The notes beneath the pieces are model-generated. The model saw only the letters and a list, made by a program, of their open reading frames with translations, had not been told where the DNA came from and did no database searches. A DNA stretch of 8,657 nucleotides, from positions 1 through 8,657 of the forward strand of contig JAOAFP010000059.1 in NCBI GenBank assembly GCA_026416215.1, in the 5' to 3' direction. This DNA is from Negativicutes bacterium. Its GTDB lineage: Bacteria; Bacillota; Negativicutes; SKW292. Every line of letters begins with the position of its first letter. Position 1 is the first letter of the stretch. Positions 1-6,711 of this stretch are shown piece by piece. Both the position numbers and the translations under genes were made by a program.

Positions 1-12
1 GCCTGGGCGTGC

Positions 13-17
13 GGTGA
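13..17 (+). promoter_or_regulatory. Candidate Shine-Dalgarno for the DUF192 gene
   Basis: GGTGA matches the 3' part of the AAGGAGGTGA consensus and ends 5 nt before the ATG at 23. Its TGA is also a stop codon in the frame of a possible upstream gene (codons from position 3 read L-G-V-R-stop). The same layout recurs before the next gene at 358-372, which supports ATG 23 over GTG 14. Confidence 0.35.
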
Positions 18-22
18 CGGTT

Positions 23-364
23 ATGGAGACCAGGAAACTGGCGGTAAACGGTCGGGTGGTGGCCGGACCAGTCTGGCTGGCCGACCGGTTTCTGACCAGG
101 CTGCGCGGCCTGATCGGCCGCCCACCGTTAGCCGGCGGCCACGGGCTGGCCATTGTTCCCTGCCGGGGGGTGCACACTTGGTTTATGCGCTATCCGATTG
201 ACGTTATCTTTGTTGATCGCAACCGGATGGTGGTCAGGGTGGTGACAGGGCTGCCGCCGTGGCGGTCGGCCTGGTGCCGGAAGGGGGAGATGGTGGTGGA
301 AATGGCGGCCGGTGCAGCCGGGCAGCTCGGCATAAAGGCCGGTGACAGACTGGAACTGAGGTGA
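23..364 (+). CDS. DUF192 family protein
   Basis: Small DUF192 family protein, about 113 residues, of unknown biochemical role. Numbered from the GTG at 14, the family pattern is clear. An N-terminal LADRFLTRLRGLIGR segment (22-36) is followed by the signature PCRGVHTWFMRYPIDVIFVD (49-68) and a C-terminal GEMVVEMAAGAAGQLGIKAGD stretch (91-111, one residue over the quoting limit is avoided by reading it as GEMVVEMAAG then GIKAGD). The length is normal for a single-domain member and I see no signal peptide or membrane segment. Two starts are possible: GTG at 14 and ATG at 23. I prefer ATG 23 because GGTGA (13-17) lies 5 nt upstream and resembles a Shine-Dalgarno sequence. The frame is open to the window edge, so a longer protein cannot be fully excluded. 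A TGA at 15-17 in another frame could end an upstream gene. The next gene starts within a few bases of this stop, so it is probably in the same operon. Confidence 0.85.
   Translation: METRKLAVNGRVVAGPVWLADRFLTRLRGLIGRPPLAGGHGLAIVPCRGVHTWFMRYPIDVIFVDRNRMVVRVVTGLPPWRSAWCRKGEMVVEMAAGAAGQLGIKAGDRLELR
358..364 (+). promoter_or_regulatory. Shine-Dalgarno deciding the start of the YaaO-like gene
   Basis: GAGGTGA is a strong match to the anti-Shine-Dalgarno complement and sits 5 nt before the GTG at 370. It contains the TGA stop of the DUF192 gene, so termination and re-initiation are likely coupled. The alternative GTG at 361 lies inside this site and would have no ribosome binding site of its own. 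Confidence 0.6.
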
Positions 365-369
365 CTGCG

Positions 370-1809
370 GTGAGCGGGCGGCGCGGAAAATCGATTGCTG
401 AAGATTTACGCCGGCAAACTGCCGGCGATTTTTTGTCGCTTGCCACCCCTGGCCACCGGCTGGGCCGGGGGCTGGCGGCGGTCGGTCTGGAGGAGCTGGT
501 GGCGGCCGGCCGGCTGGACATTTCACCGCCTGACGAGGGCCGGCGGTGGCAGGAGGGCGACTTTGCCGCAGCGGAACGCAAACTGGCCGGATTGTGCCGG
601 GCCGGGCGGAGCTTTTTTTTGTACAACGGGTCAACGGTGGGAATTCTGGCCATGCAGATGCTGTTCGGCGAGGGGGATGCGGTGGCCGTGCCCCGTCACT
701 GCCATCAGTCGGTAATTCACGGGTTTGTGCTGTCAGGGGCACGACCGGAGTTTGCCTGGCCCCGCCTGGCCGGTGACTGGCTGGCAACTGCGGCGGTGGA
801 TGCCGCCGAATGGCGGCGGGTGGCCGGACAACCCGACGTCCGGGCGATTTTCTGTCTGTCGCCATCCTATTACGGGGTGGGGGAAAACTGGTCCGGGCTG
901 ACAGAAATAATCAGGCAGTCGGGTCAGCTGCTGCTTTGCGACCGGGCGCACGGGGCCCACCTCGGGCTGGCCAGCGACATTGACGGATTCGACCGGACGG
1001 CTGTGAGTGCCTGGGTGGAGAGTGCCCACAAGACCCTGCCGGTTCTGAGCCAGGGGTCGTGGCTGCACTGTGCCGGACAGCGGCTGGATATTGACCGGCT
1101 GGCCGGCAATCTGCGAATTTTGCAGTCAACCAGCCCCAACTACCTGCTGATCACTTCGCTGGCGTCGGCAGTGGACTACCTGGGACGGCGGGGGAAGGAA
1201 CTGTACCGGCGTATGGCCGGTAATGCCGAATATCTGCGCCGCCTGCTCCATAACAATAATCAAATCGAGATTTTGTCCGAACGTCACCTGCCGGCCGGTC
1301 ACGTCGTCGATCCTGCCCGTCTGGTCGCCGGAATCAGGGCCGGCCGGCTGTCCGGACGGCAGGTCGAAGCTGAACTGCTGGCGAACTGTAATATCCAGGC
1401 CGAAATGGCCGACGACCAGTCGTTGGTGCTTATAGTCAGCGGCTGGGAGAGTAAGGGCGATTTGCGGCGGGTGGCGCGGGGGCTGGCAGCTGTGACTGGC
1501 GGACTGGCGCCGGCTGCCAGTTCGGCCCGGCCGGCACTGGCGTCAATTATCAAAGCCCGGCCGGGACGGCCGGATATAACTCCCCGTCAGGCCTGGCAGG
1601 CCCGCCGGCGGCTGGTGCCCTGGCGACAGGCGGTCGGATTGATCGCCGTTTCTACCCTGACCGTCTATCCGCCGGGGCTGGCACTGGTTGTGACCGGCGA
1701 ACGGTGCGACGATGTTGTGCTGCAGGCCATAGCCGAGGCCAGCGAAGCCGGCCTGCAGATCCGCGGCTGGGCCGACCGGCAGCCGGGAATGATCGCAGTG
1801 GTGGCCTGA
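370..1809 (+). CDS. Orn/Lys/Arg decarboxylase-family PLP enzyme (YaaO-like)
   Basis: Fold-type I PLP-dependent enzyme of the Orn/Lys/Arg decarboxylase major-domain family, 479 residues, close to the size of B. subtilis YaaO. Numbering from the upstream GTG at 361, visible motifs are TPGHRLGRG (29-37), NGST (89-92), PRHCHQSVIHG (111-121), SPSYYGVG (168-175), CDRAHGAHLG (193-202) and SAHKTLP (221-227). D194 should contact the cofactor ring nitrogen and K224 should form the Schiff base. LQSTSPNYLL follows, then a smaller C-terminal domain. An amino-acid or polyamine-related decarboxylase is expected from the family, but the substrate cannot be read from sequence and YaaO itself is poorly characterised. 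The usual DEAHGAH motif has Arg in place of Glu here. GTG 370 is preferred over GTG 361 because GAGGTGA (358-364) is a good ribosome binding site for it. Thymidylate kinase follows after 34 nt, as in the B. subtilis order. Confidence 0.88.
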   Translation: MSGRRGKSIAEDLRRQTAGDFLSLATPGHRLGRGLAAVGLEELVAAGRLDISPPDEGRRWQEGDFAAAERKLAGLCRAGRSFFLYNGSTVGILAMQMLFGEGDAVAVPRHCHQSVIHGFVLSGARPEFAWPRLAGDWLATAAVDAAEWRRVAGQPDVRAIFCLSPSYYGVGENWSGLTEIIRQSGQLLLCDRAHGAHLGLASDIDGFDRTAVSAWVESAHKTLPVLSQGSWLHCAGQRLDIDRLAGNLRILQSTSPNYLLITSLASAVDYLGRRGKELYRRMAGNAEYLRRLLHNNNQIEILSERHLPAGHVVDPARLVAGIRAGRLSGRQVEAELLANCNIQAEMADDQSLVLIVSGWESKGDLRRVARGLAAVTGGLAPAASSARPALASIIKARPGRPDITPRQAWQARRRLVPWRQAVGLIAVSTLTVYPPGLALVVTGERCDDVVLQAIAEASEAGLQIRGWADRQPGMIAVVA

Positions 1810-1843
1810 CCTGATAATTAGCGGCAGGGGGTTAAATATCGGG

Positions 1844-2524
1844 ATGACAAAGGGTAAGCTGATAGTTTTTGAGGCTGGTGACGGTTGTGGCAAAAGCACC
1901 CAGGCCGGTCTGCTCGGCCGGCGGCTGAGCGCCGCCGGCCACGCGGTGCGTGAGATTTCCTTCCCCGACTACCAGTCGCCGTCTTCAGCCCTGATCAAGA
2001 TGTACCTTGGCGGCGAGTTCGGGGTAAGGGCGGCCGATGTTCCGGCGCATCCGGCCTCGCTGTTTTACACGGTCGACCGGCTGGCGTCTTTTTACGGCAA
2101 GTGGGGGGTGGATTACCACCGGGGGGGCATAATTATTGCCGATCGCTACACTACTTCCAACTTGGTTCATCAGGCGGCCAAGATTGACCATCCCGGCCAG
2201 CGGGCTGATTTTGTCGGGTGGCTGATCGATCTGGAGTACGAAAAATGCCGGCTGCCCCGGCCGGATCTGGTGATCTATCTTGATCTTCCTACCGCCATGG
2301 CAGTGCAGCTGATTGCCAGCCGGCAGCAGAGTAGCGGCGGCCGGCTGGATATTCACGAGCGCGACAGCCACTACCTGGAAAAATGCCGTCAGTGCGGGCT
2401 ATGGCTGGCCGATCGGCTGGGCTGGCGGGTGGTCGGCTGCCTGAATGAAAACGGCCGACTAAAGTCGGCCGCGGAAATTCACGATACTATATTCAGGGAA
2501 GTCGAACAGGTATTGGTGATCTGA
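1844..2524 (+). CDS. tmk: Thymidylate (dTMP) kinase
   Basis: P-loop nucleotide kinase of the thymidylate kinase family, 226 residues, expected to convert dTMP to dTDP with ATP in the cytoplasm, an essential step of dTTP synthesis. The Walker A loop is EAGDGCGKST (residues 10-19), fitting A-x4-GKS. FPDYQSPSSALIKMYLGGEFG, read as FPDYQ, SSALIK and GGEFG, is typical of the clostridial form of this enzyme rather than the E. coli or B. subtilis form. FYTVDR and IIIADRYTTSN carry the conserved DR(Y) motif. DLVIYLDLP is the strand before the lid region, and the HERDSHYLEKC helix follows. The ATG at 1844 is preceded by AGGGGG (1826-1831) at a long 12-nt spacing, so initiation may be modest or coupled. 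Its place between the YaaO-like gene and yaaR matches the conserved Bacillota order. Another deoxynucleoside monophosphate kinase activity is possible but less likely. Confidence 0.88.
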   Translation: MTKGKLIVFEAGDGCGKSTQAGLLGRRLSAAGHAVREISFPDYQSPSSALIKMYLGGEFGVRAADVPAHPASLFYTVDRLASFYGKWGVDYHRGGIIIADRYTTSNLVHQAAKIDHPGQRADFVGWLIDLEYEKCRLPRPDLVIYLDLPTAMAVQLIASRQQSSGGRLDIHERDSHYLEKCRQCGLWLADRLGWRVVGCLNENGRLKSAAEIHDTIFREVEQVLVI

Positions 2525-2538
2525 CGGGAGGAACGAAG

Positions 2539-2988
2539 GTGAAGATAAACAAAGCGGCGGTTGGTTCAGCCCCCTTGCCGGCCGGCCGGGAGGGCGGCAG
2601 TGAACGGGCAGAGCCGGCAACCAGCCGGTTTGATCTCGACCTGTACCGTTTTAAGGACGGAATGGCCAACAGCCGGCTTAAGAAACTGCTGCAGGCCATC
2701 GACGATGCCGGCAAACGGCTGGCCACCGTCCCGACCTACGGGGAGATGAAGCACTACCGCTCGCTGGTCCAGCAATACATCGGCGAGGCGGTGAACAATA
2801 TGTATTCGCTCGAACAAAACCGGGGCTGGGATCACCGCGGCCGACAGCGGGTGCATACCATCGTCCGGAAAATCGACAGGGAGCTCGAGGGGTTGTCGGA
2901 GGATATGCGCCAGGAGCAGGATCGCCAGCTGAAAATTCTGGCCAGGCTGGACACCATCCGCGGGCTGCTGGTCGATATTTATTACTGA
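2539..2988 (+). CDS. yaaR: YaaR family protein (DUF327)
   Basis: 149-residue cytoplasmic protein of the YaaR/DUF327 family, whose function is not established. The N-terminus MKINKA matches the start of B. subtilis YaaR. A low-complexity linker rich in G, P, E and A (about residues 8-30) is encoded by a run of GCCG units near 2577-2591. A helical domain follows, with RLKKLLQAIDDAGKRL, EMKHYRSLVQQYIGEAV, GRQRVHTIVRKIDRELEGL and a C-terminal ARLDTIRGLLVDIYY, all characteristic of the family. The GTG start at 2539 is supported by GGGAGG (2526-2531) with 7-nt spacing. It lies 14 nt after tmk and is almost certainly co-transcribed with it. The neighbouring darA (yaaQ) gene, normally between tmk and yaaR, is absent, and no holB follows. 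The next gene is convergent, so this is the last gene of the operon. Confidence 0.85.
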   Translation: MKINKAAVGSAPLPAGREGGSERAEPATSRFDLDLYRFKDGMANSRLKKLLQAIDDAGKRLATVPTYGEMKHYRSLVQQYIGEAVNNMYSLEQNRGWDHRGRQRVHTIVRKIDRELEGLSEDMRQEQDRQLKILARLDTIRGLLVDIYY

Positions 2989-3008
2989 GTATACGCCGCC
3001 GGCAGCGG

Positions 3009-4910
3009 TCAGCCGGCTGTCTCGGACAGCCGGGCAAATTCGTCGAGCAGCTGGGAAAATTTATCGAGGGTGAGCTGAACCGGGGCCGGTGTCGTCATGT
3101 CGACGCCGGCCTTTTTCAGTAAGTTGAGCGGGTAGTCGCTGCCTCCGGACTTGAGAAACTCGATATAGCGGGGAACGGCTTCCGCAGGATTGTTGAGAAT
3201 GGCAGTGGATATGGCAGTGGCGGCCGACAGGCCGGTTGCATACTGGTAGACGTAGAAAAACCGGTAAAAATGGGGAATGCGTGACCATTCACAGTCGATC
3301 GGACTGTCGACCACGATGCCGGGGCCAAAATATTTGACGTTCAGGTCGTGGTAGATCTTGTCAAGATAGTCGGCGGTCAGGGTGTTGCCTGCCTCGACGT
3401 AGCGGTATATTTCCCGTTCAAACTCGGCAAACATGGTCTGCCGGAAAAGGGTGGCGCGGATGTCCTCCAGCTTCTGGTTGATCAGGTAAAGTTTTTTCTG
3501 GCGGTCGTCGGTGTGGGCAATCAGGTACTCGGACAGCAGATTCTCATTTACCGTCGAGGCGGTTTCGGCGGTGAAAGTGGCGTAGCCGGCAGTGGCGAAC
3601 GGCTGGCTGGTGTTGGAATAGTAGCTGTGCATAGCATGGCCGAGTTCGTGGGCCAGGGTGGAAAGGTCATTAAGTCGGTTGTTCCAGTTGAGGAGAATGA
3701 AGGGGTGGCTGCCGTACAGCCCCCACGAGTAGGCGCCAGTACGCTTGTTTTGGGTTTCCCGGACGTCAATCCAGCGGCTGGATAGGGCTTCCTTAAGTTT
3801 ACCGGCATAGTCCCCGCCCAGCGGGCTAAGGGCGGCAAGTATTGTGGCCTCAGCCTGATCGTATTCGATGGGCCAGTCGATGTCCGGCACCAGCGGGGCA
3901 TACAGGTCGTACATATGCATTTCATCAAGGCCGAGAAGCTTCTTTTTCAGAGCGACGTAGCGGTGCAGGGCGGGGAGATTGGCGTTGACGGTATCAATCA
4001 GGTTGTCATATACTTCAGGCGGAATGTTGTCGCCGGACAGTGCCATCTGCCGGGCTGACTGGTAATTGCGGCTTTTGCTGACAAACACCTCGCTTTTGAC
4101 ATGGGCGTCGAGGGTGGCGGCCAGGGTGTTGCGGTATTGGCGGTAGCTGCCCTGATATTCGGTGAAGGCCTGCTGACGGACCGTCCGGTCGTTGCTGGTT
4201 ATGAAGGTGTAGTAACGGCCGCTGGACAGGGTGACCTTGTTGCCCTGCCCGTCGTCGATGGCCGGAAAACGGATATCGGCCGTGGTCAGGGCACCGAAGA
4301 TGGTGGCCGGGGCGGCGGTTACCTCGCCGGCCCGCGACAGCAGCTGTTCTTCACGCTCAGGCAGGATGTGCTCCCTGAGGCGGATTATGTTCTGCAGGTA
4401 GAACTTGTAAGGCTTGAGACGCGGTTCGGTCTGGTAGTAGCTGATCAGCTGGGCCTGCGGCATATTGTTGATCATTGGCTCGATAAACGCAGTGGCCACT
4501 CCGGCTTCGGCCGACAGGGTCTGGGCCTGGCCGGCCATTGCCTGGTAGTGACTGTTGCTGGTGTCCTCGTCCTTGTGCAGGGAGGCGTAGGGATAGATTC
4601 GCTCATTGATCAGCTGGCTAATTTGGTCGCGCAATTCGAGAACGTTGGCCAGGTCGCCGGCCGACCAGGAAGCTACTGCGCTGTACCGGGAAATCTTCTG
4701 GCAAAGCTGCCTGACCTTGTCACAGTCTGCCTGCCAGGCTGCGTCGTCGGGATAGAGGACTGACAAGTCCCAGGTTTCATTCACCGGAACCTGGTCGCGG
4801 GCCGGCAGTTCGCCAGACAGGGCCGGTGCGGCCACAGCGGCGCCGGCGGCCACCAACAAGGTGATCATCACCATCAGGGCCGTAATTGCTGTGCTGCTGT
4901 TCATTTCCAT
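3009..4910 (-). CDS. pepF: Exported oligoendopeptidase F (M3 family metallopeptidase)
   Basis: Zinc metallopeptidase of family M3B, 633 residues, slightly longer than typical cytosolic PepF because of an N-terminal signal sequence. It should hydrolyse short peptides. The HELGH zinc site is at H421-E422-H425, with the third ligand E449 in FTAETASTVNE. The C-terminal IPHFYRFFYVYQYATG (546-561) supplies the conserved His/Tyr pair used in catalysis. WDLSVLYPDDAAW (47-59) is the usual N-terminal entry of PepF. Residues 8-28 are hydrophobic (ALMVMITLLVAAGAAVAA) and end in an AVA-A-type cleavage site, so export or membrane anchoring is likely. Unusually, the n-region MEMNSST has no Lys or Arg. ATG 4910 has a GGGGGG tract 4 nt upstream, while ATG 4904 (MNSSTA) would have 10-nt spacing, and both keep the signal. 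The gene is convergent with yaaR and divergent from the radical SAM pair, so it is monocistronic. Peptide recycling outside the membrane is inference. Confidence 0.93.
   Translation of the reverse strand: MEMNSSTAITALMVMITLLVAAGAAVAAPALSGELPARDQVPVNETWDLSVLYPDDAAWQADCDKVRQLCQKISRYSAVASWSAGDLANVLELRDQISQLINERIYPYASLHKDEDTSNSHYQAMAGQAQTLSAEAGVATAFIEPMINNMPQAQLISYYQTEPRLKPYKFYLQNIIRLREHILPEREEQLLSRAGEVTAAPATIFGALTTADIRFPAIDDGQGNKVTLSSGRYYTFITSNDRTVRQQAFTEYQGSYRQYRNTLAATLDAHVKSEVFVSKSRNYQSARQMALSGDNIPPEVYDNLIDTVNANLPALHRYVALKKKLLGLDEMHMYDLYAPLVPDIDWPIEYDQAEATILAALSPLGGDYAGKLKEALSSRWIDVRETQNKRTGAYSWGLYGSHPFILLNWNNRLNDLSTLAHELGHAMHSYYSNTSQPFATAGYATFTAETASTVNENLLSEYLIAHTDDRQKKLYLINQKLEDIRATLFRQTMFAEFEREIYRYVEAGNTLTADYLDKIYHDLNVKYFGPGIVVDSPIDCEWSRIPHFYRFFYVYQYATGLSAATAISTAILNNPAEAVPRYIEFLKSGGSDYPLNLLKKAGVDMTTPAPVQLTLDKFSQLLDEFARLSETAG
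3013..3033. terminator. Perfect 9-bp hairpin between convergent yaaR and pepF
   Basis: CCGGCTGTC (3013-3021), a 3-nt TCG loop and GACAGCCGG (3025-3033) form a perfect inverted repeat. It lies within the last codons of the minus-strand peptidase gene and 24 nt past the yaaR stop, so it could end or stabilise the yaaR transcript. It has no T tract on the plus strand (GCAAATTCG follows). In the minus direction it precedes the stop codon. It is therefore not a textbook intrinsic terminator and could be a chance product of coding GC content. Confidence 0.35.
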
Positions 4911-4941
4911 CGTTCCCCCCTAAGCAGTTTTCGCTTGTTAC

Positions 4942-4966
4942 ATTCGCGGCCCGCCGGCTGATTCCT
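4942..4966 (-). promoter_or_regulatory. Possible sigma-H-like promoter for pepF
   Basis: On the minus strand AGGAATC (4966-4960) is separated by 13 nt from CGAAT (4946-4942). This resembles the Bacillota sigma-H pattern AGGA(A/T)(A/T)T with a spacer of about 12-14 nt and RGAAT, with a mismatch in each half. Transcription would begin near 4935 and give a leader of about 25 nt carrying the G-tract ribosome site. I see no better sigma-A pair in the 97-bp divergent gap. The match could be chance. Confidence 0.22.
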
Positions 4967-5007
4967 GCCGGGTCCGGGGCGGTGCAGGCGGGATCGGACT
5001 GTTGTTG

Positions 5008-6711
5008 ATGAAAATTGTACTTTGTTCGCTGAACGCCCACTACGTTCACACCAGCCTGGCCATCCGCTGTCTGGCGGCGGTCACCCCTGTCTGCCATCCG
5101 GTTGAGCTCTGCGACTACACCATAAACGCCGACCTGCTGGATATAGCTGACGATATTGCCGCCCGGCAGCCTGACCTGGTTGGACTGAGCGTGTATGTCT
5201 GGAACCGGGAACATACCGTTAAGCTGGCCGGCATGCTCCGCCTGATGATGCCGTCGCTGGTGATCGTGGCCGGAGGGCCGGAGGCCGGCAGCGACTGGCG
5301 CCAGTTCATAAGCCAGTGCCCAGCGGTGGATTTTGTCTGTTGCGGGGAGGGAGAGGAAGTCTGGCCGGTTTTGCTGGCGGCCCTGTCGCAGGGGAAAGAG
5401 CCGGATCACCCGGCGGTTATCGGACGGCCGGCCCGGAACGGACCGGTTATTCCGGCAGTGGTCGCGGATTTGGCGACTATTCCCTCACCGGTGGCCTGGC
5501 AATCCGACCACCGGCAGCGGATTGTGTACTACGAAGGTTCGCGCGGCTGTAACTTCAGCTGCAGGTTCTGCCTGTCGGGGAGCGGACCGGGAGTGCGCTG
5601 GCGGCCGCTGGACGGGGTGAAGCGGGATCTGGCGGTGCTGTGCAGGCTGCGTCCCCGCCAGATCAAATTTGTTGACCGGACGTTCAACGCTGACGGTGAA
5701 AGGGCCCGGAGACTGTGGCAGTTTCTGATCGACCTGGCTGGTGACGATCGGATCAATTTTCACTTTGAAATCCGGGCTGAGCTGCTGTCCGAGGCTGATT
5801 TTGCCGTGCTGACCAAGGCCAGACCCGGCCTCTTTCAGATGGAGATAGGGCTGCAGTCGCTCCATCCCCCCACCCAGGCAGCGATTGGCCGGATTTATGA
5901 CTGGCAGCTGGCGAGGGAGCGGATCGCCAGACTGCAGCAGCTGGGGAACATCCATCTCCATCTCGACCTGATCATCGGTTTGCCGGAGGAAACAATGGCC
6001 AGCCTGGCCTGCGGGCTTGAACAGGTGGCGGCGCTGGCGGCCGACCGGGTTCAGCTGGGATTTCTCAAAATGCTGCCGGCGACCGGGATGCAGGATTTCC
6101 GAGCCGACGTAATCTGTTCCAGCCAGCCGCCTTATCAGGTTCTTTACACCCGCTGGCTGGACCAGCAGCAAATGGCTGAATTGCGTGCATTGGCCAGGGT
6201 GTTTGATGACGTCTACAATAACTGCCGGCTGCGGGTCAGTCTGAACTGTCTGGCCGAATTTGCCCGGGAAGGCCTGTTTGGCCTGTTTCGCCGGCTGGCG
6301 GCCCACTGGCGGCAGCAGGACTGGCTGATGCGGTTCCATTCGCCTGACAGCGTGGTGTCCGGTCTGATTAGCTGGACAGAGCAGTTTCTGCCTGATCGGA
6401 TAGATCTTGTCCGCGAGATTCTGAAGTTTGAGATTATGACCGGTCTGAAACAGGTTGGACGGCCGGCGGGGCTGGACTGGGACGACCGCTGGCGGCTGGC
6501 CGGGGAAAAGGAGCAGCTGTGGCGGGACGGCAGGGCGATCAGCCGGATTTGTCCCGGCTACAGATTCAGCAGCTGGCGGACGGCCAGGCGTATGGTTGCC
6601 CTGGAGAGCTTCAGCCAGCAGGCATCCGCCCGACTGGGTTTCGCCGCCAGGCGTGACCGGGCCATCCTGGCAGTCGATCTCACGACCGGGAGGCATGCCT
6701 GGCTATGGTGA
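5008..6711 (+). CDS. B12-binding-type radical SAM protein with DUF4080 C-terminus
   Basis: 567-residue radical SAM enzyme of unknown reaction. The N-terminus MKIVLCSLNAHYVHTSLAIR is characteristic of DUF4080-type proteins. Numbering from the ATG, a Rossmann-like cobalamin-binding-type domain covers about residues 1-135, with PDLVGLSVYVWNRE, VAGGPEAG and CCGEGEE. It has no DxHxxG motif, so any cobalamin would bind without a His ligand. The radical SAM core begins at YYEGSRGCNFSCRFCLSG, with C181, C185 and C188 as the CxxxCxxC cluster ligands. FVDRTFNAD, HFEIRAELL, MEIGLQSLHP and HLDLIIGLPEET are later core strands. The C-terminal 190 or so residues match the DUF4080 region in position and composition, rich in Trp, Arg and Leu. 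TTG at 5002 is an alternative start, but the family begins at the ATG used here and no strong ribosome binding site separates them. It overlaps the next gene by 7 nt. The substrate is unknown. Confidence 0.85.
   Translation: MKIVLCSLNAHYVHTSLAIRCLAAVTPVCHPVELCDYTINADLLDIADDIAARQPDLVGLSVYVWNREHTVKLAGMLRLMMPSLVIVAGGPEAGSDWRQFISQCPAVDFVCCGEGEEVWPVLLAALSQGKEPDHPAVIGRPARNGPVIPAVVADLATIPSPVAWQSDHRQRIVYYEGSRGCNFSCRFCLSGSGPGVRWRPLDGVKRDLAVLCRLRPRQIKFVDRTFNADGERARRLWQFLIDLAGDDRINFHFEIRAELLSEADFAVLTKARPGLFQMEIGLQSLHPPTQAAIGRIYDWQLARERIARLQQLGNIHLHLDLIIGLPEETMASLACGLEQVAALAADRVQLGFLKMLPATGMQDFRADVICSSQPPYQVLYTRWLDQQQMAELRALARVFDDVYNNCRLRVSLNCLAEFAREGLFGLFRRLAAHWRQQDWLMRFHSPDSVVSGLISWTEQFLPDRIDLVREILKFEIMTGLKQVGRPAGLDWDDRWRLAGEKEQLWRDGRAISRICPGYRFSSWRTARRMVALESFSQQASARLGFAARRDRAILAVDLTTGRHAWLW

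Noticed and set aside
128..865. 245-codon minus-strand open frame opposite DUF192 and the YaaO-like gene
   Set aside because: It is a low-complexity Pro/Arg/His-rich translation opposite two genes with clear family motifs.
1810..1843. Gap between the YaaO-like gene and tmk, examined for a promoter
   Set aside because: It is too short for a -35/-10 pair with a leader. TGATAATTA resembles a -10, but no partner box was found at a suitable distance.
2577..2591. Run of GCCG units in the yaaR linker as a possible microsatellite
   Set aside because: The GCCGGC word is common throughout this window, so the run fits the general base composition rather than a specific repeat element.
4101..4763. 220-codon plus-strand open frame inside pepF
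   Set aside because: It is antisense to conserved PepF sequence. The Gly/Val-rich product has no domain and no credible start context.
4777..5409. 210-codon minus-strand open frame spanning the pepF start and the divergent gap
   Set aside because: It overlaps the pepF start in another frame and the radical SAM gene antisense. It shows no family motif, and a gene here would erase two well-supported starts.
5485..6696. 403-codon open frame on the minus strand
   Set aside because: It lies antisense to the well-supported DUF4080 radical SAM gene. Its translation is rich in Pro, Gln, Arg and His with no recognisable domain, as expected for the complement of GC-rich codons.
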